DNA of 58,006 bases from Roseburia sp. (GCA_023662875.1 JAMPIG010000010.1:1-58006); one strand, 5' to 3'. Positions 50,270 through 57,960 are shown, counted from the stretch's first letter. The notes: a model not told the origin generated them from the letters alone. Translations and numbers: made by a program.

Positions 50270-50317
50270 GCAATAGAACTCACGCCTCGCAAGAATTCTA
50301 TTGGCATGAATAAAAAA
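50270..50317. repeat. Dispersed palindrome family, copy P3
   Basis: CAATAGAACTC (50271-50281) and GAATTCTATTG arms around ACGCCTCGCAA, followed by GCATGAATAAAA that runs into the terminator stem at 50318, just as P2b does. Confidence 0.85.
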
Positions 50318-50354
50318 ACCGGAAGTCCTTATGCAAAAAACACTGACTTCCGGT
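50318..50354 (-). terminator. Terminator of the barnase-like gene
   Basis: ACCGGAAGTC (50318-50327) pairs with GACTTCCGGT (50345-50354); on the minus strand TTTTTTTATTC follows. Confidence 0.9.
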
Positions 50355-50359
50355 AAAAA

Positions 50360-51061
50360 TTATTCCTCCCCATACAACAGAGTAAAGGTTTCGTAATGAT
50401 CCTCTGTATAATAGATCAGCCCGTCGTTGGAATAGACGATACGCTTTGCTCCCCTGCCTCTCGCCCCCAGCGTATCGATATCGCACTCATGATACTCCCG
50501 GCCTTCCGCCTTCGGCAGATTGCCCTCATAATTTCCGAAATAATCGCCTCCGATACACATACCCGGCGCGTATGGCTCCAGGGAGCCGCCTTCCCATCCC
50601 AGCTCCTGGGCCTCCTTTTTGGTGATAAAATTATCCGGCAGCTCTTCATAAGTATAGAGGTACAGCGCCACATCCTCCATGGAGGTATAGACGCCGTACT
50701 CGTCCAGCTCCGCCCCCGGGCCCGCCGGATCGTTGGCGTCCTCCAGCGCAGGCTTTTCATCCCTCTGGAAGGATCCGAATTCCTCGGAAGAATCCGTAAC
50801 GCTGGACTCGCTTTGTCCCCAGGAATCCGTGTCGTTCGACTCGCCTTGTCCCCAGATTTGATCCCAGTCCGTTCCGACCGACTCTTCCTCACGGACAGCC
50901 TCGCCCGAATACCCGTAATTCTCTTCTCCGAAGGAGCCTTCTCCACAGCCTGTATACAGGAGCAGGCTGGCCGCCATGACAAGCAGACCGGATAAATACC
51001 TCTTCTTTTTTGTTATCTCCTCTGTTCCTGACCGCCTCAATATTTGTAAAATGCTTCTCAT
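50360..51061 (-). CDS. Barnase-family secreted ribonuclease, lipoprotein form
   Basis: 233 residues from MRSILQILRR after GGGAG. A hydrophobic segment ends in the lipobox LLLYTGCGEG, followed by an acidic, Ser/Asp/Gln-rich linker to about residue 110. The C-terminal 110 residues match barnase: LPDNFITKKEAQELGW, then APGMCIGGDYFGNYEGNLP, then HECDID, AKRIVYSNDGLIYYTEDHYETF. The catalytic Glu (YHECDID), Arg (AKRIVYS) and His (TEDHYETF) and the Lys of FITKKEA are all kept, so activity on RNA is expected outside the cell. No barstar-like inhibitor gene is seen beside it. It probably scavenges RNA or acts against neighbours. Confidence 0.88.
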   Translation of the reverse strand: MRSILQILRRSGTEEITKKKRYLSGLLVMAASLLLYTGCGEGSFGEENYGYSGEAVREEESVGTDWDQIWGQGESNDTDSWGQSESSVTDSSEEFGSFQRDEKPALEDANDPAGPGAELDEYGVYTSMEDVALYLYTYEELPDNFITKKEAQELGWEGGSLEPYAPGMCIGGDYFGNYEGNLPKAEGREYHECDIDTLGARGRGAKRIVYSNDGLIYYTEDHYETFTLLYGEE

Positions 51062-51106
51062 AAAAATTCTCCCGCCAAAATGTACTTCCTGCACCGAAAA
51101 ACGGCC

Positions 51107-51821
51107 TTATGCAAGGGAGCGATCCAGAGTCTCTTTCCTGGACATAAACTCCCGGATACTGTCCGCCTTCGCTGCAAGCTTATGATATCGCTTCAGCAAT
51201 CCAATATCCTCTGTTTTCGCCAGCTCCTGCTGCAGCAAATCCGGAATCTCGCCATACTCTTCGAGAAGCTCCAGAATATTTTCGACGGTATTCTCCCTCG
51301 CCGTTCTCTCCGCTGTCTCCCTCTCGACTCTCTCCGCTGTCTCCCTCTCAATTCTCTCTGTCATTTCCTTCCTGACTTCTTCTTCCATCTCTTTCCGAAA
51401 ATCTTTCTTCAAATACCAGATATACTCTTCAAAATCCATAAACTTATCCCTCACCTCCGGTTTCGCCTTCACCCGGCTGACATAACCGTGAAGCTCGCGC
51501 GTAACGTCGTCCACTGCGTTTTCCTCCGTGCTCTGTCGGAAATAACGCAGCAGCGTCGCAAGCTCCTCTCTGCCACCCTTCTTTCCTTCCGTATAGAAAT
51601 AAATGAACTGCAGGCCGTCAGGATATTCCAGACTTTCTTCCTCCTCACAGCCGTTCCGGATTGTATAAAGCATACGATCATAGCCGAACAGATCAAAGTT
51701 CAGAATCGTGATCACATACAGATCCGGCAGCGCGGAATAATTCCGGTCTCCTCTCCTCAGGTGCCTCGCATCGATCGTCCAGGCAGTTCATTTCTTCCAG
51801 TGTTTTCGTCGTGTATCCCAT
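51107..51821 (-). pseudogene. Rpn/PDDEXK_2-family nuclease gene with internal deletion
   Basis: The ATG at 51821 follows AAGGAGG and a perfect promoter. The opening MGYTTKTLEEMNCLDD is that of PD-(D/E)XK transposase-like (Rpn) proteins. The family-like sequence then jumps into another frame, TIDARHLRRGDRNYSALPDLYVI, continuing as an open frame to 51107 (LNFDLFGYDRMLYTIRN..., long Glu/Arg coiled coil with repeats like RIERETAERVE). About 100 residues carrying the nuclease core are missing between the two parts and the frames do not match. The 3' frame alone can be read from 51715 as 202 residues, but that start has no ribosome site. Confidence 0.75.
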
Positions 51822-52076
51822 ATAACCTCCTTCTTCGGCAGGCTCGTGGGGAAAGCGTCTCTTCGCGACGCTCTGGCTGCGACGAAACCTCCCGCATCAG
51901 AATGCGGAAAGAGCCTATAGCAAACCTGCCGACCTTTCAATTTTTGGATGTGAAAATGTCGGCGGAACGCCATAGACGATCTGTATGAAACAGTCGATTA
52001 GATTTTCACATATGCCCTTTGAATAAGCGTATTTTCATTATCGAATTTGGATAATAGAAAATACAAAGTAATTTCT

Positions 52077-52104
52077 ATTATAGCAATCATTTTGTATTTG
52101 TCAA
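52077..52104 (-). promoter_or_regulatory. Consensus sigma-A promoter of the Rpn-type gene
   Basis: On the minus strand TTGACA (52099-52104), a 16-bp spacer and TATAAT (52077-52082). The -10 lies at the edge of a degenerate 39-bp-type palindrome (TATTATAG...GGATAATA, 52049-52084). The 300-bp gap 51822-52120 otherwise shows a GCGTC/GACGC hairpin and TGTGAAAAT/ATTTTCACA arms but no gene. Confidence 0.75.
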
Positions 52105-52124
52105 CAGTAGAATTCATGCTTTAC
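52101..52124. repeat. Dispersed palindrome family, partial copy P4
   Basis: AACAGTAGAATTCATGCTTTACGG matches the left arm and loop of P1-P3; the right arm is absent. It lies at the 3' end of the DUF4230 gene. Confidence 0.55.
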
Positions 52125-52780
52125 GGTTCCTCAAATTGCACCTTAATCTGATACTCTCCCACATCGTAGGAGCCGCGCATAAAATTTTCCACCAATATTC
52201 TCGCGTTGGCCCGCGCCTTCTCCAGAAGACCGTCCTCCACGGCCTTCCGCTCCTCCTCGTTCTTCAGATCCGCAAAGGAATCCGCCACGTCCGTCACCCG
52301 GATGGGATTAAAGATATTATTCTTCTCATCGTAAAGCTGAAAGCTGTCCTGATCCACATCCGTGTTAAAGACCGTTGCCTCCGGCAGCGTGACGGTTATG
52401 GTTTTCGCCTGGTCATCCTTCTCCACCAGGATCTCCGTAAAGTCAATTCCCGCGGTGATAACGCCGTCGTAGCTATAGATGAAGCTCGACGAAGTAAAGG
52501 GAATCGTAAAGCCGTTAATTTCCCGGGAATTTTCCACCTGTTCCACATGCGTAAAATGATATTCCGCCGTGCAGAGCTTTCCGATATTTTCCATACCGGA
52601 ACGAATCGTTTCGCCGGAGATCGTAATCTCTTTCTCCACAATCGTCTGCACCGGAACCTCGCGGATAACCTCTACCGTCTCCACATGCCTGCTGTCATAA
52701 AACCTCGTCGCGGCAAATACGCCCAGGCAGAGCAGTACGGTTATAGCAATATTCCTTAACTGTTTGAGCAGCTTCTTCAT
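52121..52780 (-). CDS. DUF4230 domain membrane-anchored protein
   Basis: 219 residues: an N-terminal transmembrane helix (about 10-26), then a domain typical of DUF4230 (GKLCTAEYHFTHVEQVE, YDGVITAGIDFTEILVEKD, KTITVTLPEATVFNTDVD, C-terminal VENFMRGSYDVGEYQIKVQFEEP). The family is widespread in Firmicutes and of unknown function, and is located outside the membrane. Its start overlaps the stop of the isomerase-like gene (ATGA), so the two are co-translated. Confidence 0.9.
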   Translation of the reverse strand: MKKLLKQLRNIAITVLLCLGVFAATRFYDSRHVETVEVIREVPVQTIVEKEITISGETIRSGMENIGKLCTAEYHFTHVEQVENSREINGFTIPFTSSSFIYSYDGVITAGIDFTEILVEKDDQAKTITVTLPEATVFNTDVDQDSFQLYDEKNNIFNPIRVTDVADSFADLKNEEERKAVEDGLLEKARANARILVENFMRGSYDVGEYQIKVQFEEP

Positions 52781-53616
52781 CCGATTTCCTCATATTTCCT
52801 CAGAATGTATTCCTTCGCCTGCTGATTGTTTTCCGGCTTCGTATCCTCCAGGGTAGCGTGGATATAGGGTTTTCTCGTCTTCATAAAGCGCAGGATCTCC
52901 GTGTAATCCATTATGCCCTGTCCGCAGCCCACGGAAATCATCTTCCCGTTCTCCACCCGGAAATCCTTCAGGTGAACCATGGCAATATCCGGCCCCAGCA
53001 GCTCGATGGCCTCCCGGAACACCGCGTCCCTGTCCTGATAATTAGCCATATCCAGCAGATTGACCGGGTCAAAGATGATCTGCAGATTCGGGGACGCAAT
53101 CTCATCCAGCACCTTTCTGGCCTGCACCGGATTCCAGACAATGTGACGGTACACCGGCTCGATGGCAAAAACCACTCCCATCTGCTCCGCATACCTTACG
53201 ATGGGCTTCAGATTTCGGATGAACAGCTGCAGCGCCTCCTCCGTGTGGCACTCCGGCGCAAAGGAATAGGTCTCGTTGGGCGCGCCGGTCTCCGTTCCCA
53301 CCACGCCGCAGCCCAGCCAGGAGGCAAAGCGGATATGCGCCAGATAGCGGTGTACAATTCCCGCCAGCTTCTCCGGATTGGGATTCGCCAGATTCAGGTA
53401 GCAGCCCAGAACGGCGATATCCACCTGGTTTTTCGCGAATATGTTTTTGATATACATCGCCAGCCCTGGCGTCAGCGCCTCATCCGTCGTGGGGAACTCG
53501 TCGATGACCTTCGCCAGAGCAAGATGCCCGCAGGCGAAGCCCAGGTTATGTACGTCCGCAATCCGCTCCTCAAAGGGGAGCTTTGTCGTGTCATGTAATC
53601 TGATTCCTAACTGCAT
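52777..53616 (-). CDS. Xylose isomerase-like TIM-barrel sugar phosphate isomerase/epimerase
   Basis: 279 residues; AP-endonuclease-2-like barrel. GCYLNLANPN, FAIEPVYRHIVWNP, LQIIFDPVNLLDM and MVHLKDFRVENGKMISVGCGQGIMDY supply the metal-binding Glu, Asp, His and the last Glu-containing strand (HATLEDTKPENN). It acts in the cytoplasm on a sugar or sugar acid; the substrate cannot be told. No regulon operator lies upstream, so it is not clearly part of the glycan locus. Confidence 0.9.
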   Translation of the reverse strand: MQLGIRLHDTTKLPFEERIADVHNLGFACGHLALAKVIDEFPTTDEALTPGLAMYIKNIFAKNQVDIAVLGCYLNLANPNPEKLAGIVHRYLAHIRFASWLGCGVVGTETGAPNETYSFAPECHTEEALQLFIRNLKPIVRYAEQMGVVFAIEPVYRHIVWNPVQARKVLDEIASPNLQIIFDPVNLLDMANYQDRDAVFREAIELLGPDIAMVHLKDFRVENGKMISVGCGQGIMDYTEILRFMKTRKPYIHATLEDTKPENNQQAKEYILRKYEEIG

Positions 53617-53711
53617 TTTGATCCCTCCTGCGTTTTCTTTTTTCCTTTACGGAAAGTATTCTTCCTTAACTGCTTTGTTAACAAGAATTTTACAGCCGTT
53701 TTCCCGCTCGT

Positions 53712-54149
53712 CTATGGTAAATTTAATAATTTTTGAAAGATTTTTTGTCCTTGTACTTCCATGATTTGCGCATATCCGCATTTTTCATAAAAACCAACCG
53801 CGTTATCTGCTGCTCCCAAAGTAATATACTTAAATCTCATTTCCCTCGCATTGTTTTCAAATTGTGTCATTAAGGAACGCGTAATGCCTCTTTTTCGAAA
53901 ATCGGGATGACACGCAACACAACCGCACACAAGACTATCTTCATTCTCGGCTCTTCCTAAAACAAGTGATAGGATTTGATTGCCATCCTGCGCATAGAGC
54001 ATAAGCTTACTAAATTCACGCATCCTGTTTTTCCATGCTTCATAACAATACAATTCGCTTTGCGCCGTCGCCTGTCCTAAAATATCATAACACAATTTTA
54101 AAACTTTAGACAATTCGTCTTCATTCTCTATGTGTTTTATTTTATACAT
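53712..54149 (-). CDS. GNAT family N-acetyltransferase
   Basis: 145 residues from MYKIKHIENEDELSKV after AGGAGC. The acetyl-CoA loop is CVACHPDFRKRGITRSLMTQF and the C-terminal strand is YITLGAADNAVGFYEKCGYAQIMEV. AT-richer than its neighbours. Target unknown. The longer upstream reading to 54386 lacks support. Confidence 0.87.
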   Translation of the reverse strand: MYKIKHIENEDELSKVLKLCYDILGQATAQSELYCYEAWKNRMREFSKLMLYAQDGNQILSLVLGRAENEDSLVCGCVACHPDFRKRGITRSLMTQFENNAREMRFKYITLGAADNAVGFYEKCGYAQIMEVQGQKIFQKLLNLP

Positions 54150-54579
54150 TCCTGCTCCTCTTGTAAATACCACGATTGCTCCGCAATCACGGTATGGATG
54201 GCCATTCGGCCGTTTCCAGCCCTGAATAAGGACATTATACCATGAGCGCAGAAAATCAAGCGGCTGCGAAGCAGACATTTGATTTTCAAGCCATGCACTG
54301 CGGTATAATGCGCCGCGTATGCGGCGGCAAGACAGCGTATGCTGGCTTGAATTCTGCGAATGCAGAATTATTATAACACAAAACAACCCGTACGAAAAGA
54401 ACTGATTGAAAATTCGGCGAGCCGGGACTTATAATAAAAGGGAGCGAGTAAAAGCTTCCGGATACAGCGTTCCGAAAGCTTTGTCCGCAACCTGCAGTTG
54501 CGGCGATTCCAATTAAAATTGGTAGAATATCCTCCCCGGAACAGATATACTGAATGCAAACAAAAAGGAGGACGAACCT
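54150..54579. other. 430-bp gene-free gap with hairpins
   Basis: No gene is supported. It contains GAAAATCAA/TTGATTTTC arms (about 54264-54300), a GCGCCGC/GCGGCG hairpin (about 54310-54330) and the perfect AATTCTGC/GCAGAATT hairpin at about 54352-54371. A possible TATACT box lies at 54546 before the zinc-ribbon gene, whose AAGGAGG site follows. Confidence 0.6.
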
Positions 54580-54858
54580 ATGGAACAGACAAAGACTGAG
54601 GCGGAATTGAGAATCTGCCAGAGCTGCGGGATGGCGCTTACCTCAGAAAGCGATCTCGGCCCAAACGCGGACGGAAGCAAAAGTCAGGAATACTGCCGCT
54701 ACTGCTTTTCCGGCGGATCCTTTTTAAAGGACGAGACGCTGGAGGAGATGGTGGAAAGCTGCATCCCGTTTTCCCTGAAGGCGGGCGAATACCCGGATCA
54801 GGAAACGGCAAGATTGGGACTGACTAAGCAGCTGAAAATGTTAAAGCGGTGGGCCTGA
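54580..54858 (+). CDS. Small zinc-ribbon protein
   Basis: 92 residues. CQSCGMAL ... EYCRYCFSGG gives two CxxC knuckles as in the PF12674-type putative zinc-ribbon proteins. The rest is helical (LEEMVESCIPFSLKAGE). The family often accompanies small regulators or enzymes in Firmicutes; its function is unknown. An HTH-glyoxalase fusion gene follows about 100 bp downstream. Confidence 0.87.
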   Translation: MEQTKTEAELRICQSCGMALTSESDLGPNADGSKSQEYCRYCFSGGSFLKDETLEEMVESCIPFSLKAGEYPDQETARLGLTKQLKMLKRWA

Positions 54859-54956
54859 TATACGCCGCGCATCCTCCTGCCTCCGTGCTTCCGCTTTTCG
54901 AAGGCGGCAGAGGCGAGATATCTCGATCGACTGCAAAACGGCAAAGGGGTATAACC

Positions 54957-55547
54957 ATGGGAATTGGCGCAAGGATTCAGAAATTGAGAATTGACAACGG
55001 TCTGACCCAGGAACAGCTGGCGGAAAAAATGAACGTGTCGAGGCAGTCCGTCTCCAAATGGGAGATGGATCAGTCGGTTCCCGACACGGAAAAAATCGTT
55101 CAGATGAGCCGTCTGTTTTCGACGCCCACAGACCGGATTCTGCTGGACGAGGCGGAAATCAGGCGCAATGACCCGCAGCAGCTTCACCTGGGCAGCATTT
55201 ACCTGATTGTACGGGATTTTGAAAAAGCCATTGCCTTTTATGAAAAGCTGTTATCTATGACCGTCTCCACCCGAAACTGCGGCAACCGATTCGCGGAATT
55301 TTACTTTGACAACAAGTGTCTGGCGCTGATGAACGAAGAAAACCTGATCGGACATCACTACTCGGAGGGCGACTATAAATTTGTTCTGAATTTCTGGGTG
55401 GAGGATCTGCGGAAGGAATACGACCGCCTGAAAAAATTGGATCTCGGGGAGATGACCGAGATCCAAAAGGTACACGAGGGCTATTACTATTTTCATCTGT
55501 GGGACGAGGATCAGAATGTGATTGAGATCACGGGGGGCGTCAATTAG
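54957..55547 (+). CDS. HTH (XRE) regulator fused to a glyoxalase/VOC domain
   Basis: 196 residues from [15 protein letters not shown] after AAAGGGG. Residues 1-65 are a canonical HTH ([28 protein letters not shown]). Residues 75-196 form a vicinal-oxygen-chelate domain ([22 protein letters not shown] ... [19 protein letters not shown]). Such a fusion suggests a sensor where the VOC fold binds a small ligand, in the manner of bleomycin-type binding proteins. No ligand can be named. The preceding GTATAACC spacer supports this start over 54849. Confidence 0.9.
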   Translation: MGIGARIQKLRIDNGLTQEQLAEKMNVSRQSVSKWEMDQSVPDTEKIVQMSRLFSTPTDRILLDEAEIRRNDPQQLHLGSIYLIVRDFEKAIAFYEKLLSMTVSTRNCGNRFAEFYFDNKCLALMNEENLIGHHYSEGDYKFVLNFWVEDLRKEYDRLKKLDLGEMTEIQKVHEGYYYFHLWDEDQNVIEITGGVN

Positions 55548-55694
55548 GCTTTCGATCGTCCTCCGGGACATCGTTTTCCAAAGCACGAAGCACTCTGGCA
55601 GGCACGCCGCCCACCACACAGTTATCCGGCACATCCTTTGTCACCACCGCGCCTGCGGCTACGATCACGTTATTGCCTGTTCCGTCATACTCAT
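55540..55694 (-). pseudogene. 3' remnant of a hexapeptide acetyltransferase gene
   Basis: The minus strand reads [20 protein letters not shown], then [20 protein letters not shown] up to a stop at 55540. This is the last coil and C-terminus of maltose/galactoside O-acetyltransferases. Stops precede it at about 55695 and the rest of the gene is absent. It overlaps the end of the HTH-VOC gene. Confidence 0.8.
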
Positions 55695-56383
55695 TCTTTC
55701 ACAGCTCCTTTTCTTATCATTTTTTCTATTTTGGCGGCTTCCTCCGCGGAAAAAATCCTGCTTAAGTGCTGCTTTATCCTTTCCAGGGAATCCTCCGGCT
55801 CCCTTTGATAGACCTGTTTTGAGAAAGCCTCCCCAAACCGATACTCCGGCGTTTCATACCGCGCGACGCCCCATCCGTAGACGCTTCCGTACTTATCCTT
55901 CTGATACTCAAAATCACTGATCAGTATATACCCCTGCATCTGTAGTCGGGTGATAATGGAATCAAATCCCTTATTTCCGCCTTTTCTGAAATCTCCCTGC
56001 TTTTTCAGATCCTTTGACAGTACAGAACCTTTTTTCTCAACGATCTCGAATACCTGCTTATCCGTATGCCTCGCCAAGCCGTCGTCATAAAGGGCGTCAA
56101 AATCATAGCCGTTCCTGCGGAAATTGGCAAAATCAGGAAACCACTCCCTGCTGATGAATCCCGCCCTTCCGCGGAAGAATTTCCCATAGGCGCAGTCCGC
56201 CCCAGCGATGACTCTCCCTTTCCACTCCCATGCCCCTTCACCCTGTTCCGGGAACCAATATTCCCTCGCAATGCACTCCTCCAGAGAAAATCCTTCCGTC
56301 TCATTTTGAAAGAAGGGCAGGAAGCCTGTCTGACTTATCAGCTCTATAAGAGTTTCCGGAGACGTTACTTTCATCAGTTTCAT
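55691..56383 (-). CDS. AlkZ-related winged-helix protein
   Basis: 230 residues. [64 protein letters not shown] and a winged-helix segment ([48 protein letters not shown]) match the group annotated as AlkZ-related, which shares a fold with the DNA-crosslink glycosylase YcaQ but is smaller. Its role is unproven. It begins with an ATGA overlap with an upstream orphan reading frame. Confidence 0.75.
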   Translation of the reverse strand: MKLMKVTSPETLIELISQTGFLPFFQNETEGFSLEECIAREYWFPEQGEGAWEWKGRVIAGADCAYGKFFRGRAGFISREWFPDFANFRRNGYDFDALYDDGLARHTDKQVFEIVEKKGSVLSKDLKKQGDFRKGGNKGFDSIITRLQMQGYILISDFEYQKDKYGSVYGWGVARYETPEYRFGEAFSKQVYQREPEDSLERIKQHLSRIFSAEEAAKIEKMIRKGAVKE

Positions 56384-56475
56384 TCTTCTACGGTATCTCC
56401 TTTCCAGTTATCCGCTGCAGCCTGCCCCAGACAGCGCCTGTACGTTTCCTTCCGGGTCTTCAGGAAAACCGTTCC
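56380..56475 (-). pseudogene. Orphan C-terminal coding remnant coupled to the AlkZ-related gene
   Basis: An open frame reads TVFLKTRKETYRRCLGQ, then [13 protein letters not shown] and a TGA that overlaps the next ATG. It lacks its own start and is out of frame with the AbiEi-like remnant upstream. It looks like the tail of a lost gene; I do not recognise the family. Confidence 0.4.
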
Positions 56476-56600
56476 AGTCCCTTTTCCTTTACATATTTTG
56501 CCAGAAACGCCTTGGATATATTATTATCAGCTGCCGCATTCGATAACAGATATCCATTATTACTCTCTGTCAATTGCTGTAGAATATCATTTTTATCCAT
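56460..56600 (-). pseudogene. N-terminal remnant of an AbiEi-type antitoxin
   Basis: 46 codons from MDKNDILQQLTESNNGYLLS, after GAGGTG, form the winged-HTH start of AbiEi-family type IV antitoxins (SNAAADNNISKAFLAKYVKEKGLERFS), where intact proteins continue with RV..GLY. It stops immediately after this segment. No AbiEii toxin gene follows. A long palindrome sits just upstream. Confidence 0.65.
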
Positions 56601-56612
56601 AAAATGCACCTC

Positions 56613-56658
56613 TTTACTTTCTCGCTTAAATTGTATTTCATTTAAGCAAGAAAGTAAA
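56613..56658. promoter_or_regulatory. Long operator-like palindrome before the AbiEi remnant
   Basis: 19-bp arms (56613-56631, TTTACTTTCTCGCTTAAAT, and 56640-56658) with a single mismatch and an 8-bp centre. AbiEi antitoxins repress their own promoters by binding inverted repeats. Confidence 0.7.
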
Positions 56659-56701
56659 TGCAAAATTTTTCCAGTCTAAAGACTTCTTCCCGCCATACGA
56701 C

Positions 56702-56737
56702 AACCGGCCGCAGAATATTCTCATTCCGCAGCCGGTT
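56702..56737. terminator. Hairpin terminator
   Basis: AACCGGC (56702-56708) and GCCGGTT (56731-56737), extended by partially paired CGCAG/CCGCA, followed by TTCATCTTATT. Confidence 0.6.
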
Positions 56738-56763
56738 TCATCTTATTAGCGCTCCGCTTCCAA

Positions 56764-56885
56764 CTACCTGTTTTCACGGATCAGCTCGTCCACTCCGGCA
56801 AATTCAAAGGCATCCCCCTCCTGTCCTTCGATGGAAACATTTTCCAGCACTAATCTTGTCACGTTTCTCGCGTAAAGTCCCCTCC
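56764..56885 (-). pseudogene. C-terminal remnant of a right-handed beta-helix (GH28-like) protein gene
   Basis: The minus strand reads GLYARNVTRLVLENVSIEGQ, then EGDAFEFAGVDELIRENR and a TAG at 56764. The N-V-x-x-L-x-L-E-N-V-x-I-x-G pattern is a beta-helix coil as at the C-terminus of polygalacturonase-type GH28 enzymes. Nothing recognisable precedes it. Family assignment is tentative. Confidence 0.5.
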
Positions 56886-56891
56886 TTTGGC

Positions 56892-56948
56892 TTGACACAT
56901 AATAAAAATTCCGGTAATATTAAATTGTATGTTAGTTAACTGACATAC
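56892..56948 (+). promoter_or_regulatory. Promoter and operator of the HTH gene pair
   Basis: TTGACA (56892-56897), 17-bp spacer, TAATAT (56915-56920). A 22-bp palindrome at 56927-56948 (GTATGTTAGTT then AACTGACATAC, one mismatched pair) sits over the expected transcription start, ideal for autorepression. Confidence 0.85.
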
Positions 56949-56962
56949 AGAAAGGACTTTAA

Positions 56963-57379
56963 ATGGAGGCAACGCAGGATCTCAATATACTACATACAAT
57001 ACAAAAGAACCAATACAGCTTTGGGCAATCCCTGCGTTATATACGCGTTACGCAAGGCTTATCCCTGCGCAAAATTGCCAGAGCCGTCAGCATGACTCCC
57101 ACCTATATCAGCGATATTGAGAGAGGTAACAGCCGACCGCCGGATTCCGTCCTTTTAGGGAAACTGATCCAAGCTTTGACTCTGGATCAGGCATCTGATG
57201 GAATACGGGACTATCTGTATGATCTGGCCGCCAGGGAGCGAGGCGAAGTGTCCGGCGATATTGTGGAGTACATCATGGCTCAGGCCGAATTGCGCAAACT
57301 CATCCGTCTGGCGCGGCAAAGAGAAAATGATAAAGAAATCTGGCAGGACTGCATCAGCAGGCTGCAGCAGTCCTACTAA
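56963..57379 (+). CDS. XRE-family HTH regulator
   Basis: 138 residues after AAAGGAC. HTH at about 20-75 (FGQSLRYIRVTQGLSLRKIARAVSMTPTYISDIERGNSRPPD) followed by a helical C-terminus (VEYIMAQAELRKLIRLARQREND). Repressor-type regulators of this size are common in mobile elements and next to ImmA-type peptidases. A palindrome over its promoter and a related half-sized one after its stop suggest that it regulates itself and the next gene. Confidence 0.9.
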   Translation: MEATQDLNILHTIQKNQYSFGQSLRYIRVTQGLSLRKIARAVSMTPTYISDIERGNSRPPDSVLLGKLIQALTLDQASDGIRDYLYDLAARERGEVSGDIVEYIMAQAELRKLIRLARQRENDKEIWQDCISRLQQSY

Positions 57380-57382
57380 ATA

Positions 57383-57396
57383 TATGTTCTGACATA
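57383..57396 (+). promoter_or_regulatory. Second, smaller operator between the two HTH genes
   Basis: TATGTTCTGACATA is palindromic except for its centre and repeats the outer half-sites TATGT and ACATA of the 56927-56948 palindrome. Confidence 0.6.
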
Positions 57397-57511
57397 CTAT
57401 ATGTAGCGATTGAATTAACCTGTGGTACATGATAAAATGAAGAAACAGGTTTGAAAAAAAGAGATTTGGAAAATATAAAACGATACTCATTAATACGGCT
57501 GGAGGATGGCA

Positions 57512-57877
57512 ATGAGCGAAAAGAGCAGAATATTTGGCAATAATTTACAGGTTTTCCTGAAAGAAAAAGGATTAAAGCCCGAGCATCTTGCGGAACAGCT
57601 TGGATATTCCGCCCGGGAAATACGCCGCGTCATGGACGCCCGCCTGTTCCTTGCCATGGAGGAAAGGCAGGAAATAGCCAATGCCTTAAATGTTACGTTG
57701 GATTCCTTCTATCAGGTTCAGGATAATAAGACCTACGAAAGAGCCGGCTGTCTGGAATGCAGAGGAGAATTTTCCAATCCGGAGCACAAAAAGAAAGTTC
57801 TCGACCTGTTTGATATCTATTGCGATGTGCAGGAGCTGCTGGCCGAGGAAGGGCTAAAGATGCTATGCACAAAGTAG
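57512..57877 (+). CDS. HTH-domain protein
   Basis: 121 residues from MSEKSRIFGNNLQVF; the ATG six codons' worth of bases earlier at 57506 directly abuts GGAGG, so 57512 has the better spacing. HTH at about 8-62 (LKPEHLAEQLGYSAREIRRVMDARLFLAMEERQEIANALNVTLDSF). The C-terminal half has a CxxC-like GCLECRGEF and a helix (VLDLFDIYCDVQELLAEEG). Function unknown; presumably works with the repressor upstream. Confidence 0.8.
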   Translation: MSEKSRIFGNNLQVFLKEKGLKPEHLAEQLGYSAREIRRVMDARLFLAMEERQEIANALNVTLDSFYQVQDNKTYERAGCLECRGEFSNPEHKKKVLDLFDIYCDVQELLAEEGLKMLCTK

Positions 57878-57960
57878 ACATTCCGGCAGACTGTTCAGGA
57901 GAAACATCCTATGCCCTGGCAAAAAGCTTGGAGATCTCACCTTGGGAGGATATAGATTGA
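57865..57960 (+). CDS. Possible short coding sequence overlapping the HTH gene
   Basis: 31 codons from MHKVDIPADCSGETSYALAK to EDID, in another frame and overlapping the HTH gene stop by 13 bp. HTH genes like this are often followed by coupled ImmA-type peptidases, but this frame stops early and has no peptidase motif. No gene is seen in the last 46 bp of the window. Confidence 0.3.
   Translation: MHKVDIPADCSGETSYALAKSLEISPWEDID

Noticed and set aside
51107-51715. Intact 202-residue protein
   Set aside because: The start lacks a ribosome site, and the true family N-terminus with promoter lies upstream in another frame, so it was treated as part of a deleted gene.
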